A DNA stretch of 64,000 bases from DASQHY01 sp035602605 (GCA_035602605.1 DATNLZ010000134.1:1-64000), one strand, 5' to 3'. Positions 1-9,564 are shown, counted from the stretch's first letter. Notes: generated by a model not told the origin, from the letters alone. Made by a program: numbers and translations.

Positions 1-1249
1 GGGGATAGGGATGACAGAGAGAAGGCCGTGGCAGCCAGCGGTTGATGAGGCGCCGCATGCGATCCCAAAGGACGCGGCCGTTCTGGCTGCGCCGCGACAA
101 CGCGCGATGCCAGAGCTGTCCCACTTGGAATCGGAAGATCCCCAGCGCCGGTCGGTTCATGGGCACGCCGTAGTACCGGATGTGTCCACGCACCACCGCT
201 TGCAACCACTTGCCCAGTTCGGGGATGGGTTCGTGCATCCGTCGCTGAAGCGTGGCTTTCACCTCGTTCAGCTTCGTCTGCAGTCTCTTGCGTATCGTCT
301 GCCGCAGCACCGTAAACCGTCTATTGCTTCTCTTCTTTATGCAGATGTGCGTAAAGCCGAGGAAGTTGAACGTCTCCGGTTTCCCTTCTCCACGCCACTG
401 CCGTTGGTCGATCGCATACCGACCGAACTCCAGAAGTCGCGTTTTCTCGGGATGCAGTTCCCGGTTGAACTTTCGCATTCGTTCGCTGAGTTCCGCTCGG
501 AACTGATCGGCATCCGCTTTGCTGTTAAAGCCCACCACGATGTCGTCAGCGAAGCGCACGACGATCATATCGCCGTGCGCGTGCTTCCGACGCCATGCTT
601 GGACCCACAGGTCAAACACGTAATGAAGGTAGACGTTCGCCAAAAGCGGCGAGGCCCTGCCACCCTGGGGCGTCCCTTCCTCAGTCCGTATCCGTTTCCC
701 ATCCTCCAGCACGCCGGCTTTCAACCATTTCGGGATGAGCCGCACGACGTGCCGGTCTGCGATCCGATGCTCAATGAACTTCACAAACCATTCGTGGGAC
801 AGCCCATCGAAAAAAGCTTTGATGTCCAGATCAAGCACCCCGTTCACTTTTCTCGTCAGCAACCCCGTGTAGAGCGCATCCAGCGCTTGATGCTGGCTGC
901 GCCCTGGTCGGAACCCATACGAGAACCCGAGAAAATCCGTCTCGTAGATGGCGTTCAGCACCTCGACCGCCGCGCGCTGGACGATTTTGTCTTCCAGCGC
1001 CGGGACCCCCAGCGGTCTTTGCCGCCCGTCGGCCTTAGGGATAAACACTCTAGGCACCGGCTTCGCTCGGTACGCTCCTCGCTTCAGCCTTTCGGCAAGA
1101 TCCTGGAGATTTACCTCCAGTTGCTCGCCGTAGTGCCGCCACGTCTCTCCGTCCACGCCCGGCGCGGCTTCCTTCTTCAATCGGAAGTAGGCCATGCGCA
1201 GCGTTTCCAGGTTGTAGATGTGGTGCAGACCGGCGCACAGAAGATCCTC
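1..1249 (-). CDS. ltrA: group II intron reverse transcriptase/maturase, 5'-truncated and cut by window start
   Basis: The minus strand is open from about 1396 to the window edge and reads as a group II intron-encoded reverse transcriptase. Visible landmarks in order are AAPGVDGETW (RT start region), IPKADGRQRPLGVPALEDKIVQ, GFSYGFRPGRSQH, a GTPQGGRASPLLANVYLHY block and the catalytic RFADDIVVGF (minus 556-542), then FNFLGFTH and the thumb/X-domain region; the last residues fall outside the window. Family members carry roughly 60-100 further residues before AAPGVDG. Here recognisable similarity stops near 1249, directly at the start codon of the oppositely oriented HlyD gene, so the intron 5' part and the RT N-terminus appear lost. 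An in-frame ATG exists at 1195, but a protein from it would lack the N-terminal segment. Identity as an RT is certain; activity is doubtful. Confidence 0.88.
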
Positions 1250-1251
1250 TG

Positions 1252-2556
1252 ATGAAACTGCGGAAGAAAATTCAGCTCGGTGTAATGCTGGCTGTGTTAC
1301 TCGTGGCCGGTGTTGGAGGAGCGGCGGCGTTGCAGGCATTGCGACGGCCGGACCGCGAAACGCCGACAACCCGCGTACGCCGTGGCACGCTGGCGGTTAA
1401 CGTTTACACTTTGGGCGAGCTGCGGCCCAACCGCACGTCGATGATGATTGCGCCGCAAGTGGCGGGCGCTCTGCAGATCGTGCAATTAGCGCGCACCAGC
1501 ACAATCGTCAATGCCGGTGATGTAGTCGTGGAGTTTGATCCCAGCGAGCAGGAGTTCAACCTCGAACAAAGCCGCTCCATGTTGCAACAGGCTGAACAAC
1601 AGATCACCAAGAAACAGTCGGATACAGCCGTACAAGCGGCGCAGGATCAGGTGGCCCTGCTCAAGGCTAAATACGCGGTGCGCCGCGCTGAACTCGACGT
1701 GAAGCGCAATGAGCTGGTCAGCTCCATTGACGCCAAGAAAAATGATCTGACGCTCGAAGAATCGAAGCGGCATCTAGAGCAGCTGGAGCAGGACATTGAT
1801 TCGCGTAAGGCCTCCAATCAGGCCTCGTTGGCCGTGGTTCAAGAGCAACGCAATAAAGCCAAGCTCGATATGGAGCAATCGAAAAAAAACATCGAAAACA
1901 TGACGCTACGTGCACCGATCGCAGGTCTCGTATCGGTTCGCGAAAACCGTGATTCCACCTCTGGATTCATGTTTCAGGGCATGTCGTTGCCGGAATACCG
2001 CATGGGCGATCAAGCCTTTCCGGGGCGGCTCATCGCTGAAGTGCTGGAAGTCAGTCAGATGGAAATTCAAGCCAAAGTGCCGGAAACAGCGCGAGCGGAT
2101 ATCAATACGGGTGAAAAGGTCGAGGTACACGTACACGCGCTTCCAGGCAAGACCTACCATGGCAAAGTGAAAACGGTTGCGGGCCTGGCGTCACGCAGTT
2201 TTTTTAGCGACGATCCGACGCGCCGCTTCGATGCCACATTCCAAATCGATGAGCCTGACGTGCGTCTGCGTCCCGGCCTCACCGCCGAGGTCATCGTGCT
2301 TGGCAATGAGGTGCGTGACGCACTTTGCCTGCCGACGCAGGCTGTTTTTCAGAAGGACGGCAAGCCCGTGGTTTACGCGCGAAGCGGCAGCGGTTTTGTT
2401 CCGCGCGTTGTAACGATCAAACACCGCACCGAGAGCCAAATCGTAGTTGACGGTGTGACCGAGGGTACGGAAGTTGCGCTTGTAAACCCAACGACCAAAG
2501 GCACCGAACCAACGACGTCCGGAGGGCCGGCACGGGTCGGAGGAGCGAGTAAATGA
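1252..2556 (+). CDS. HlyD/MacA-family periplasmic adaptor (membrane fusion protein)
   Basis: This 434-residue protein should link an inner-membrane ABC permease to an outer-membrane TolC channel. It has an N-terminal membrane anchor (about residues 7-27), a first lipoyl/barrel-sandwich half (IAPQVAGALQIV...GDVVVEFD), a long Gln/Lys/Glu-rich coiled-coil hairpin (about 95-215), the returning half (LRAPIAGLVSV), and a beta-barrel and membrane-proximal domain ending in LRPGLTAEVIVLG. It overlaps the next gene by 4 bp (ATGA), showing translational coupling. The start codon sits next to the end of recognisable reverse-transcriptase homology and has no strong Shine-Dalgarno, so its native leader may have been replaced. 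Adaptor family is clear; the exported substrate is unknown. Confidence 0.9.
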   Translation: MKLRKKIQLGVMLAVLLVAGVGGAAALQALRRPDRETPTTRVRRGTLAVNVYTLGELRPNRTSMMIAPQVAGALQIVQLARTSTIVNAGDVVVEFDPSEQEFNLEQSRSMLQQAEQQITKKQSDTAVQAAQDQVALLKAKYAVRRAELDVKRNELVSSIDAKKNDLTLEESKRHLEQLEQDIDSRKASNQASLAVVQEQRNKAKLDMEQSKKNIENMTLRAPIAGLVSVRENRDSTSGFMFQGMSLPEYRMGDQAFPGRLIAEVLEVSQMEIQAKVPETARADINTGEKVEVHVHALPGKTYHGKVKTVAGLASRSFFSDDPTRRFDATFQIDEPDVRLRPGLTAEVIVLGNEVRDALCLPTQAVFQKDGKPVVYARSGSGFVPRVVTIKHRTESQIVVDGVTEGTEVALVNPTTKGTEPTTSGGPARVGGASK

Positions 2557-3854
2557 GCGCTAGCCACCGAGCGTCGCCGCCTGTAGCGCTGCATCGCGAG
2601 CGAGGATGGGATCAGGTTTTACCCGATCTCGCGCTCGGCATGCAAAATCTTCTGCAGCATAAGTTACGTTCGCTCTTGACGATGCTGGGGATGATCTTTG
2701 GGGTCGCGGCGGTTGTCTCGATGCTTTCCATCGGCGCCGGGGCACAGCAGCAGGTGATGGCCTTCATCGAGCAACTGGGGTTGCGCAATCTGATCGTGGA
2801 GGCCAAGGAAGCGCCTAGCTGGCAGGACCTGCAAAAGATGCGCAAGCTTTCTCCGGGGCTTACCTTTCAGGACTTCCGGGTGATTCGCGCCAACGTCGCA
2901 AATCTCGCTGAAGCCACACCGCGGAAGCGCTTCATCCCTTCAAAAATGATTCCCAAGCCGCAGCGGGAAATGCCCACGGTGTACGGTGTGGGGACAAGTT
3001 ATCAGAGGATTGCGAATTTGCACCTTGTAGCTGGTCGCTTCTACGACGAAGAGGAAAACGGGCGAGCTGCTCCTGTGTGCGTGTTGGCCCAGGCAGCCAA
3101 GGTAAACTTGTTCGGCTCGCAGGACGCGCTTGGACAATACATCAAGGTTAATACGCAATGGTTTCGCGTTGTGGGAGTGGCCGGGCAGCAGCTTACCGCG
3201 GGGACCCAAACCCCGGGCCTGCCGGCGCAAGATTTTAACAACTTGATTTACGTTCCGTTGAACGCCGCGATTTTCCGGCTCGAAGATACCTACAGCCAAC
3301 TGAAAGACGAAGTTGACGGCATTTATTTGCAAATGCAGCCTGCCGCTGACAGCTTGGAGGCGGCAGAAGTGGTGCGTGGCTTGCTGAATCATTCGCACCG
3401 CAATGCCGGCGATTTCACACTGGTTGTGCCCGCCGAATTGCTCGAGCAGCAGAAGCGCACGCAGCGAATTTTTGACATGGTGATGGTGGCGATTGCTTCC
3501 ATCTCGCTGCTTGTCGGTGGAATTGGAATCATGAATATCATGCTGGCTAGCATCCTGGAACGCACGCGTGAGATCGGAGTGCGTCGGGCGATTGGGGCTC
3601 GCCAAAAGGACATCATCCGCCAGTTCTTGATCGAGGCGGTTCTGATTTCATTTGTCGGGGGGGCCATGGGCATTGTGTTTGGGTTCGGAATGTCGCGACT
3701 GATTGCCTGGCTGGCGGGATGGTCCACGATTGTGACGGCCACGTCTATTTTGCTGGCGTTTTTGGTTTCGGTGTCGGTTGGGTTGATCTTTGGAATTTAC
3801 CCAGCGGTGAAGGCGGCGCGGCTGGACCCTGTCGAGGCCATCCGTTACGAGTAG
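2553..3854 (+). CDS. MacB-type ABC transporter permease (FtsX domain), no fused ATPase
   Basis: This 433-residue inner-membrane protein has MacB architecture. A first transmembrane helix follows the NLLQHKLRSLLTMLGMIFGVAAV block, a periplasmic MacB_PCD-like domain spans about residues 75-290, and three C-terminal FtsX helices include GGIGIMNIMLASILERTREIG and end in the typical PVEAIRYE tail. Such permeases act with HlyD adaptors and TolC in mechanotransmission-type export of peptides, lipids or antibiotics. E. coli MacB carries its nucleotide-binding domain on the same chain; here there is none, and no separate ATPase gene lies in the operon or elsewhere in view. The partner could lie beyond the intron remnant or be encoded elsewhere. 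The start overlaps the adaptor stop by 4 bp. Confidence 0.9.
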   Translation: MSASHRASPPVALHRERGWDQVLPDLALGMQNLLQHKLRSLLTMLGMIFGVAAVVSMLSIGAGAQQQVMAFIEQLGLRNLIVEAKEAPSWQDLQKMRKLSPGLTFQDFRVIRANVANLAEATPRKRFIPSKMIPKPQREMPTVYGVGTSYQRIANLHLVAGRFYDEEENGRAAPVCVLAQAAKVNLFGSQDALGQYIKVNTQWFRVVGVAGQQLTAGTQTPGLPAQDFNNLIYVPLNAAIFRLEDTYSQLKDEVDGIYLQMQPAADSLEAAEVVRGLLNHSHRNAGDFTLVVPAELLEQQKRTQRIFDMVMVAIASISLLVGGIGIMNIMLASILERTREIGVRRAIGARQKDIIRQFLIEAVLISFVGGAMGIVFGFGMSRLIAWLAGWSTIVTATSILLAFLVSVSVGLIFGIYPAVKAARLDPVEAIRYE

Positions 3855-4049
3855 AACGCCGAATCGGCAACGGCATCCGAACCGTGACCCCCTCGCTCAT
3901 CCGTACGCGCGAGCAAGGCGCGAGCCGTTGTACCGCTGTGAGGCGCGCCATGCGCTTCGCGCAGGAAAGCAAAAGCAGTGCGCCTCTTCACTCGAACCGG
4001 GTTGCCGGGCCTTGCGGCGATGTGCGACGACTTACCGGGAGGGACAAGC

Positions 4050-5699
4050 ATGACGCGTAGTTTCTCGTTGATTGTCGCGGGTTTTGTTTTGCTGCTGGCG
4101 TCTCCGGCAGTGCACTGCCAAACGTTCCCTTCGCCAGAGTGGTTTCGCCACGTCGTACTCGGACCAGAGATACCCGAGCGCATACCGGGAGCGGCGGGCC
4201 TGCGAGACTTCGTCGTGAATGGAAAGCTTAGGCTGGGTCTCACGGATGCGCTGCAGTTGACGCTTGTCAACAACTCCGATGTGCGCATCAACCAGCTCAA
4301 TTACGAGGTAATGCGATTTGGTATTCTGCGCGCGCAGCAACCCTTCGATCCGTCCTTTACCTCGAGCTTCAATCAGTTGCGTTCTACTTCGCCTACGTCT
4401 TCGACCTTGCAGGGCGCCCCGATCCTCACCAGCCTCAGCCAGCAATCGCAGTTCAGCTACTCGCAAACATTGCAGACCGGCACCAATTTTGGGATCGGTC
4501 TCAGCGCAAACCGCGCCTCATCCAATAGCAGATTCGCCACCCTTAATCCGTCTATTTTTTCGGCTTTGAACTTTAGCGCTAGCCAGCCGCTTCTGCGTCA
4601 TCGCGGTTTGTTTGCCAATCGGGCACCGATACTGATCGCGCGGCGCAACATGCGAATGTCACGAGCTACGTTCGAAGCCCAGGTGAGCGATTCGCTTTCG
4701 CGAGCGGTCAATGAATATTGGGATGTTGTGCAAGGACGAGAAAATCTCGGCGTGCTACGCGAGTCGCTGAAGCAGGCTCAGGCCAGCTATGACCAAAACA
4801 AGCGTGCGCTTGAGCTTGGGGCGCTTCCGCCACTGGATATTTACCGTTCGGAATCTCAGGTGGCCACGCGCCGCTTGGCGGTGATCCAGGCAGAGTATGC
4901 GCTGAAACAGACCGAGGACCAGCTTCGCCGCACGATCGGTGCGGATCTCGATCCAACGATTGCGCCGCTCGATCTCGAGCTGACCGAATCCGCGGAGCCT
5001 CCCGGCGAAATGCTTTCGGTCGATGCGCAATCGGCCATCGAACGGGCGCTTGCCAAACGTCCGGAGCTGGAAGCCTGGCGTCAGCAGTTGCTCAATGACG
5101 ATGCCTCGATACGACTGGCGCACAACGGGCTGCAGCCCGACTTAAATCTTGGCGGTTCGTATTCTTCGAGCGGGCTGGCCGGCAATCAGTTTGATCTTAC
5201 GCAAACGCCCCCTGCGCTGATCCTTGCCAACGGGTTGGGCGCGGCATTGAATCAGATTGGCAATTTCAAATTTCCAACGTATGGTTTTTCGCTGCTGTTG
5301 CGTCTGCCCCTTCGCAACCGCGGCGCAGAAGCCGATTTGGGCACAAGCGAAGTTTTCAAGCAGCGCGACCTGTATTCCATGCGGCGCAGCGAGCAGGCCG
5401 CGCGGCAAGATGCCTTAAACGCTGTCCACCAATTGGAACAGGCCAAGCTCTCGGTGGCTGCCGGCAAGATTGCGCGAGAGCTGGCGCGACAAAATCTCGA
5501 GGCTGAGCAACGGAAGTACGAGTTGGGCGCGCAAACAATTTTCTTCGTGCTCGATGCGCAGACGCAGCTCGCACAAGCTGAAGTAAACCTGGTGCAGAGT
5601 GAAATAAATTATCAGCGGGCGCTGACTGCGGTTAGCCGGGCCACTGGTGAATTGCTCGAGCGGTATCACGTTGAGATAGCGGAACCACGCCACAACTAA
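4050..5699 (+). CDS. TolC-family outer-membrane efflux protein
   Basis: A 549-residue outer-membrane channel protein. The chosen ATG gives a signal peptide (SLIVAGFVLLLASPAVHC, cleavage near CQT) and is preceded by a GGGAGGG Shine-Dalgarno 6-7 bases upstream; an upstream GTG at 3978 would bury the signal peptide and is rejected. The body has two repeats of the OEP fold with long amphipathic helices, including the NVLRESLKQAQASYDQ-type helical region, LGALPPLDIYRSESQV, and a second-repeat counterpart near the C-terminus (QTIFFVLDAQTQLAQAEVN). It lies 195 bp behind the MacB-type permease on the same strand and should complete the tripartite pump. The 195 bp gap holds no gene I can recognise. 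Confidence 0.88.
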   Translation: MTRSFSLIVAGFVLLLASPAVHCQTFPSPEWFRHVVLGPEIPERIPGAAGLRDFVVNGKLRLGLTDALQLTLVNNSDVRINQLNYEVMRFGILRAQQPFDPSFTSSFNQLRSTSPTSSTLQGAPILTSLSQQSQFSYSQTLQTGTNFGIGLSANRASSNSRFATLNPSIFSALNFSASQPLLRHRGLFANRAPILIARRNMRMSRATFEAQVSDSLSRAVNEYWDVVQGRENLGVLRESLKQAQASYDQNKRALELGALPPLDIYRSESQVATRRLAVIQAEYALKQTEDQLRRTIGADLDPTIAPLDLELTESAEPPGEMLSVDAQSAIERALAKRPELEAWRQQLLNDDASIRLAHNGLQPDLNLGGSYSSSGLAGNQFDLTQTPPALILANGLGAALNQIGNFKFPTYGFSLLLRLPLRNRGAEADLGTSEVFKQRDLYSMRRSEQAARQDALNAVHQLEQAKLSVAAGKIARELARQNLEAEQRKYELGAQTIFFVLDAQTQLAQAEVNLVQSEINYQRALTAVSRATGELLERYHVEIAEPRHN

Positions 5700-5872
5700 A
5701 CCGTTTGCGAATGCCCGCCTGGAGACATCGCCCTTCGGAGCACTCCCTTACTTCCTTGCACGTGTGGGCCGCGGTCGCGTCTGCTGCCCTTTAGCAAAAC
5801 CAACGGACCAACAGACCGAGGGGTAGGCGCCGCTTGATGTCATTTCATTATTTGAAATTACAGTTTGACACA

Positions 5873-5901
5873 TTGAAGTAAATGTGAGGGCTTGCTATAC
5901 A
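5873..5901 (+). promoter_or_regulatory. candidate sigma70 promoter before the secreted protein at 6011
   Basis: TTGAAG at 5873-5878, a 17-base spacer, then TATACA at 5896-5901. It is the only good -35/-10 pair I see in the 311-base gap 5700-6010 and predicts a leader of about 100 bases to the ATG at 6011. The rest of the gap shows nothing recognisable. Confidence 0.4.
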
Positions 5902-6010
5902 CCCTATACCTCGTGGCGACCAGGCTAAAAATGAAGGAGAAAGGATTTGCTGGTCTCCCGCATAGGTCTTCGACTGTGGTTGAAGTGCTGAAAGTTCTAG
6001 AGGTGTTCCC

Positions 6011-7348
6011 ATGCAAAGACTTATCTCCCCGAGAGCCCGCCTGATAAAACGGGGCGCTTTGGTTCCGAGAATAGCTTGCTTACTGGGTGGGTTACTCTTC
6101 GCCTGCGTGAGCATGACGCCCCGCGCAGAAGCGCAGGCGATGAAGGTCGACAGTTTCGATGGCGCGGTTACGCAGAATGAAGTCAATTCATTCAAGACGT
6201 ACCTAGCGACACTTACACCGGCCGCTGACAATATTGGGAACCAATGGGCTCAGGGACGCAGCGGCGAGCAGACCAAGGCGATGGGACTCGTTTATGAAAT
6301 CACCGGGGATACCGTGATCCTCGATCAAATGATTTCTTTTTGCGACGCGCTGCTTTCCGAGCGCAACGACCTGGCTCCTGACCCGGTTGGTCAATATGTG
6401 ATTTGGACCGGAAGAATGGATCCAGTCTGGCCGAACAATGTTTCCACACTACCCATCGGCACTGGCGGCGAACAGGGCGATCCCGTCGGTCACTTGGGCA
6501 ATTGTGCTCGCCTAATTCTCAGCACTCCGTCGATCACCGACATTTCTGTGGGGATTGGTGACCCGTACGGTTTCGGGGCTACCTACCTGGACCGCGCAAA
6601 AACATTTGTCGCCGGTGCCGATCTGGCCATCGACCAGCATATTTTGGCGTCGCTCCTGGATTTGTCAGACGGGAATCGCCAGTTTTTCTCTAGCGCATCC
6701 CCGTACATGCCCGGGCACAGGGTGCCTTGGAACCAGCAAATGATGTTCAACTACGGATTTCAGAATTTGGCGGTTTGTCACGCTTTGCTTGGCGACGATT
6801 CTGCGCGCGTCGCGCTTTACGACAGCATTGTGCAAGCCAGCATGGACTGGTTTTTCAGCTCTGGGGTACGAACCTATCAAGATAGCGCCGGGAACACAGC
6901 TTATAATTGGGGGTACGCGTTGCCCTCAACCAGTGGAGAAGACTCGAATCACGGCAGCCTGGATGTGGCTGGGTTTTACCGGGCTTACCTCAGCGACAGA
7001 TATGGAATGACCGCCGGCACGATGGTTCCTTTTGCCAACATGTTCGCGGATGTGATGACGCTCGGGCCGCGCAATTACGCGGGGCGTGTAGACGGTACCA
7101 ATGGCACGGGGCACGGCGCTCCCACGACATACATCCGCAGCGGCTATCTTTTTCTGGCAGAGTTTCGCCCGGATGCGTATTACGACATGATGGGCGCGGA
7201 CCTCAGCGTCGGAGGCACAACGGGGAGCATCGATCAATTCTCGCGTTTTCTGTGGGTGAAGAACCGGCGGGCTCAGGGAAGCGCCCAAGGTGTTTGGGTC
7301 GAGTGCTCCGATTGTATAAATGGAAACGTTTCGCGTGAATTCCATTGA
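6011..7348 (+). CDS. secreted protein of unknown function, possibly an alpha-helical-toroid enzyme
   Basis: A 445-residue protein with a signal peptide (about residues 1-42: basic n-region, IACLLGGLLFACVSM core, AEAQA cleavage). I do not recognise a family with certainty. The mature part alternates helical stretches with short loops (TKAMGLVYEITGD, LASLLDLSDGNRQFFSS, FNYGFQNLAVCHALLGDD) and carries a SGEDSNHGSLDVAGFYRAY segment, resembling the helix pairs and conserved His/Asp loops of (alpha/alpha)-toroid carbohydrate-active proteins. That resemblance is impression, not an assignment. It lies upstream of a decayed GH43-like gene and a sugar porter, which fits a secreted role in carbohydrate use. 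A candidate promoter is at 5873-5901. Confidence 0.7.
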   Translation: MQRLISPRARLIKRGALVPRIACLLGGLLFACVSMTPRAEAQAMKVDSFDGAVTQNEVNSFKTYLATLTPAADNIGNQWAQGRSGEQTKAMGLVYEITGDTVILDQMISFCDALLSERNDLAPDPVGQYVIWTGRMDPVWPNNVSTLPIGTGGEQGDPVGHLGNCARLILSTPSITDISVGIGDPYGFGATYLDRAKTFVAGADLAIDQHILASLLDLSDGNRQFFSSASPYMPGHRVPWNQQMMFNYGFQNLAVCHALLGDDSARVALYDSIVQASMDWFFSSGVRTYQDSAGNTAYNWGYALPSTSGEDSNHGSLDVAGFYRAYLSDRYGMTAGTMVPFANMFADVMTLGPRNYAGRVDGTNGTGHGAPTTYIRSGYLFLAEFRPDAYYDMMGADLSVGGTTGSIDQFSRFLWVKNRRAQGSAQGVWVECSDCINGNVSREFH

Positions 7349-7593
7349 ACACTGTTGATGGGAGACCGCTGCCTTCATCCACGGCGCCTCCCCACGAATA
7401 AAGGAACCCGCTCCGCGGCGAAATCTCTTCTTCCATTGTTTTCGATTGCAACCGCGAGTAATGTCAAGGCTTATTGCCAGGTGCGCAAAATAATTACCGA
7501 AACCGAATTCCGGAATGGCCGGTGGTGCGCGGTGGCCTCGGGCCTTCCGACTCAGCAATAGCGGTTCCCGCCGCGCAACCTGGGCAGAAAAGC

Positions 7594-7946
7594 CAGTACG
7601 TTCCTCACCTTGCGATCGCTGATCAGCCCGGTCCGTTGATCCCTGCTTTGTCGGACGAATTCAACGCTACAACGCTCAGCGCGCAATGGAGTTGGGTGCG
7701 ACCGCCGGCTGCCGGCACCTTTGCGCTCAATGGGCAGAGCTTCGAATTTAATACCCAGTCAAACGGACTGTTCCGGGCGAGGAGAGCTATACCGGGTACA
7801 GCAGCACGGATGGGCAAAGCTGGATTCGCGGCGGGACCTGGACGCACACGCTCGGGTCGGGTGGGCGGATTGGTCTGGTGTCTATGGGAGGCGCGGGCTT
7901 TAAAGCCCAATTTGACTACGTGCGCGCGTCATCGCTCGCGCCCTAG
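7594..7946 (+). pseudogene. remnant of a GH43-type glycosidase / beta-sandwich domain gene
   Basis: In frame 1, bases about 7594-7779 encode PALSDEFNATTLSAQWSWVR and GTFALNGQSFEFNTQSNGLF, the typical opening of the C-terminal beta-sandwich (GH43_C2/laminin-G-like) of GH43 xylosidase/arabinosidase proteins. After about 7780 the similarity continues in frame 3 as ESYTGYSSTDGQSWIRGG and GGRIGLVSMGGAGFKAQFDYVRASSLAP, ending at TAG 7944-7946. The roughly 100 residues that normally separate these strands are missing and the frame changes at the joint, so this looks like an internal deletion. No start codon or catalytic domain remains upstream. The rest of the gap, 7349-7593 and 7947-8000, holds nothing I recognise. 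Confidence 0.7.
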
Positions 7947-8000
7947 CGCAGGTGGAGCGGGTCATTCTCGTCTTACTCTCGTTCGGCCACTTCGTTGTTC

Positions 8001-9326
8001 TTATGCGATTCCCAATTTCTTCTGCATCTCTTCAAGCGAGATTCCTTTGGTTTCAGGGTACGCGAATAAGACCACGAAAAACTGGAGTCCCATCATGACC
8101 GCGAAAAAAATGAATGGGTACCCGCCGGATGACGCCGCCAAACGTGGAAACACAAAGGAAATGAGCGCATTCATGACCCAGTGGGAAAGGGTGCCCAAAC
8201 TTTGCCCCTTGGCCCTGACGCGATTGGGAAACACCTCGCTAATGAAAACCCAGATCACCGCGCCCTGTGAAAATGCGAAGAACGCGATGTAGCCAACCAG
8301 CAGCCAGACCAGAAGATTCTGGTGGCTTTGCGTCAGGAAGATAGCCGCCACACCAGCGAGGCACGCCGCCGTGCCTACAGAGCCGATCAGCAGTAGTTTC
8401 TTACGGCCGAACCGATCGATCACCGACATCGCCAGCATCGTAAAGATCAAGTTCGTGGCCCCAATGGCCACGGCCTGCAGGTCGGACGAAACTTTGTTGA
8501 AGCCGGCGTAAGCGAAAATATCATTCAAGTAATACAGTATGGCGTTGATTCCCGAGAGCTGGTTGAACATGCCAATCGAGACAGCCAGAAAAATCGGTAG
8601 GCGATACTTCCACAAGAACAGCGAATCACTCGCACCGTGCTCCGCGTCAATCGATACGATGATTTCCTGCAGCTCCCTCTCGTAGTCCGCTTCACCCAGC
8701 ATCCGAAGAACTTCCCGGGCTTCTCCGATTCTCTGTTTCTTGACCAGCCAGCGCGGGCTGCGCGGTATACCAAATAGCAGAACCAAAAACAGCAATGCCG
8801 GGATTGCAGGGACCCCCAGCTTCCATCGCCATTCATTGGCTCCGAATTGCATCGTTCCAACCAAGTAATTGGAGAAATACGCGAGCAGGATTCCCAGCAC
8901 AATATTGAACTGAAACAGTCCCACCAGCCGGCCCCGCCATTTGGGCGGCGAAATTTCGGCGATGTACATGGGTCCCAGCACCGAAGAGCCGCCAATACCC
9001 AGTCCGCCAATAAAGCGGAACAGCATCAGGGCATACCAATTCCACGCAAACGCGCAACCCAGCGCCGAAACCAGATAAAGAACCGCCAGGATTCTCAAAC
9101 TATCCCGGCGGCCAAACTTGTCCCCGGGAATTCCGCCAAACATGGAACCGACGATTGTTCCCACCAGCGCCGCCGAAACGGTCATACCCAGCGCTAGCGG
9201 GGAGAGATGAAAGGTTTCCGTCAGCGCGTGCGTTGTGCCGGAGATCACCGCCGTGTCAAATCCGAAGAGAAGACCGCCAAGCGAGGCTACGACGGTGCTC
9301 TTGAGCAGATTGGAATTGAGTTTCAT
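8001..9326 (-). CDS. MFS sugar porter (sugar:H+ symporter family)
   Basis: A 441-residue, 12-helix major facilitator of the sugar porter family, predicted to import a hexose or pentose through the inner membrane. Diagnostic motifs are GGLLFGFDTAVISG in helix 1, GDKFGRRDSL between helices 2 and 3, RFIGGLGIGGSSVLGPMYIAEISPPKWRG in helices 4-5, the mid-loop (IPRSPRWLV), QLSGINAILYY in helix 7 and PETKGISLEEM at the C-terminus. The substrate cannot be read from sequence; XylE/GalP-like proteins are the nearest class. It faces away from the DMT permease operon starting near 9565, so the 238-base interval between them is a divergent promoter region. Confidence 0.92.
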   Translation of the reverse strand: MKLNSNLLKSTVVASLGGLLFGFDTAVISGTTHALTETFHLSPLALGMTVSAALVGTIVGSMFGGIPGDKFGRRDSLRILAVLYLVSALGCAFAWNWYALMLFRFIGGLGIGGSSVLGPMYIAEISPPKWRGRLVGLFQFNIVLGILLAYFSNYLVGTMQFGANEWRWKLGVPAIPALLFLVLLFGIPRSPRWLVKKQRIGEAREVLRMLGEADYERELQEIIVSIDAEHGASDSLFLWKYRLPIFLAVSIGMFNQLSGINAILYYLNDIFAYAGFNKVSSDLQAVAIGATNLIFTMLAMSVIDRFGRKKLLLIGSVGTAACLAGVAAIFLTQSHQNLLVWLLVGYIAFFAFSQGAVIWVFISEVFPNRVRAKGQSLGTLSHWVMNALISFVFPRLAASSGGYPFIFFAVMMGLQFFVVLFAYPETKGISLEEMQKKLGIA

Positions 9327-9564
9327 TTTTGCCTTTCACGAAAATCGTCAGATGTTCGACGAACGAGCGCTCGATCGCCGACATTTCTAACATTTCTGAA
9401 GTCTAAAATCGAGTGACCTCACCAAGCGCCGCGGTCCACGTCCTTCCAAGCGCGGCTAGCATATATCACGACCGGGAACCGGCTACACATCTTCTTGCTG
9501 GAAAGCGAGCACCGCTACGGCTACACTGCGAATCGCTCCAAGAGGTCGAAGGTACGGAGGTTCC

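Noticed and set aside
11..1252. 413-codon open frame on the plus strand
   Set aside because: It is the exact codon-aligned antisense of the group II intron RT; the minus reading gives all RT motifs and the plus reading gives no recognisable protein.
7474..8292. 272-codon plus frame through the GH43-like remnant
   Set aside because: Its first half covers the degenerate domain, but after the deletion it runs into the antisense of the MFS porter gene; no ribosome site and no family over its length.
9364..9373. perfect palindrome CGAGCGCTCG in the divergent region before the MFS gene
   Set aside because: Ten bases in GC-rich DNA can arise by chance, and no second copy or regulator supports an operator.
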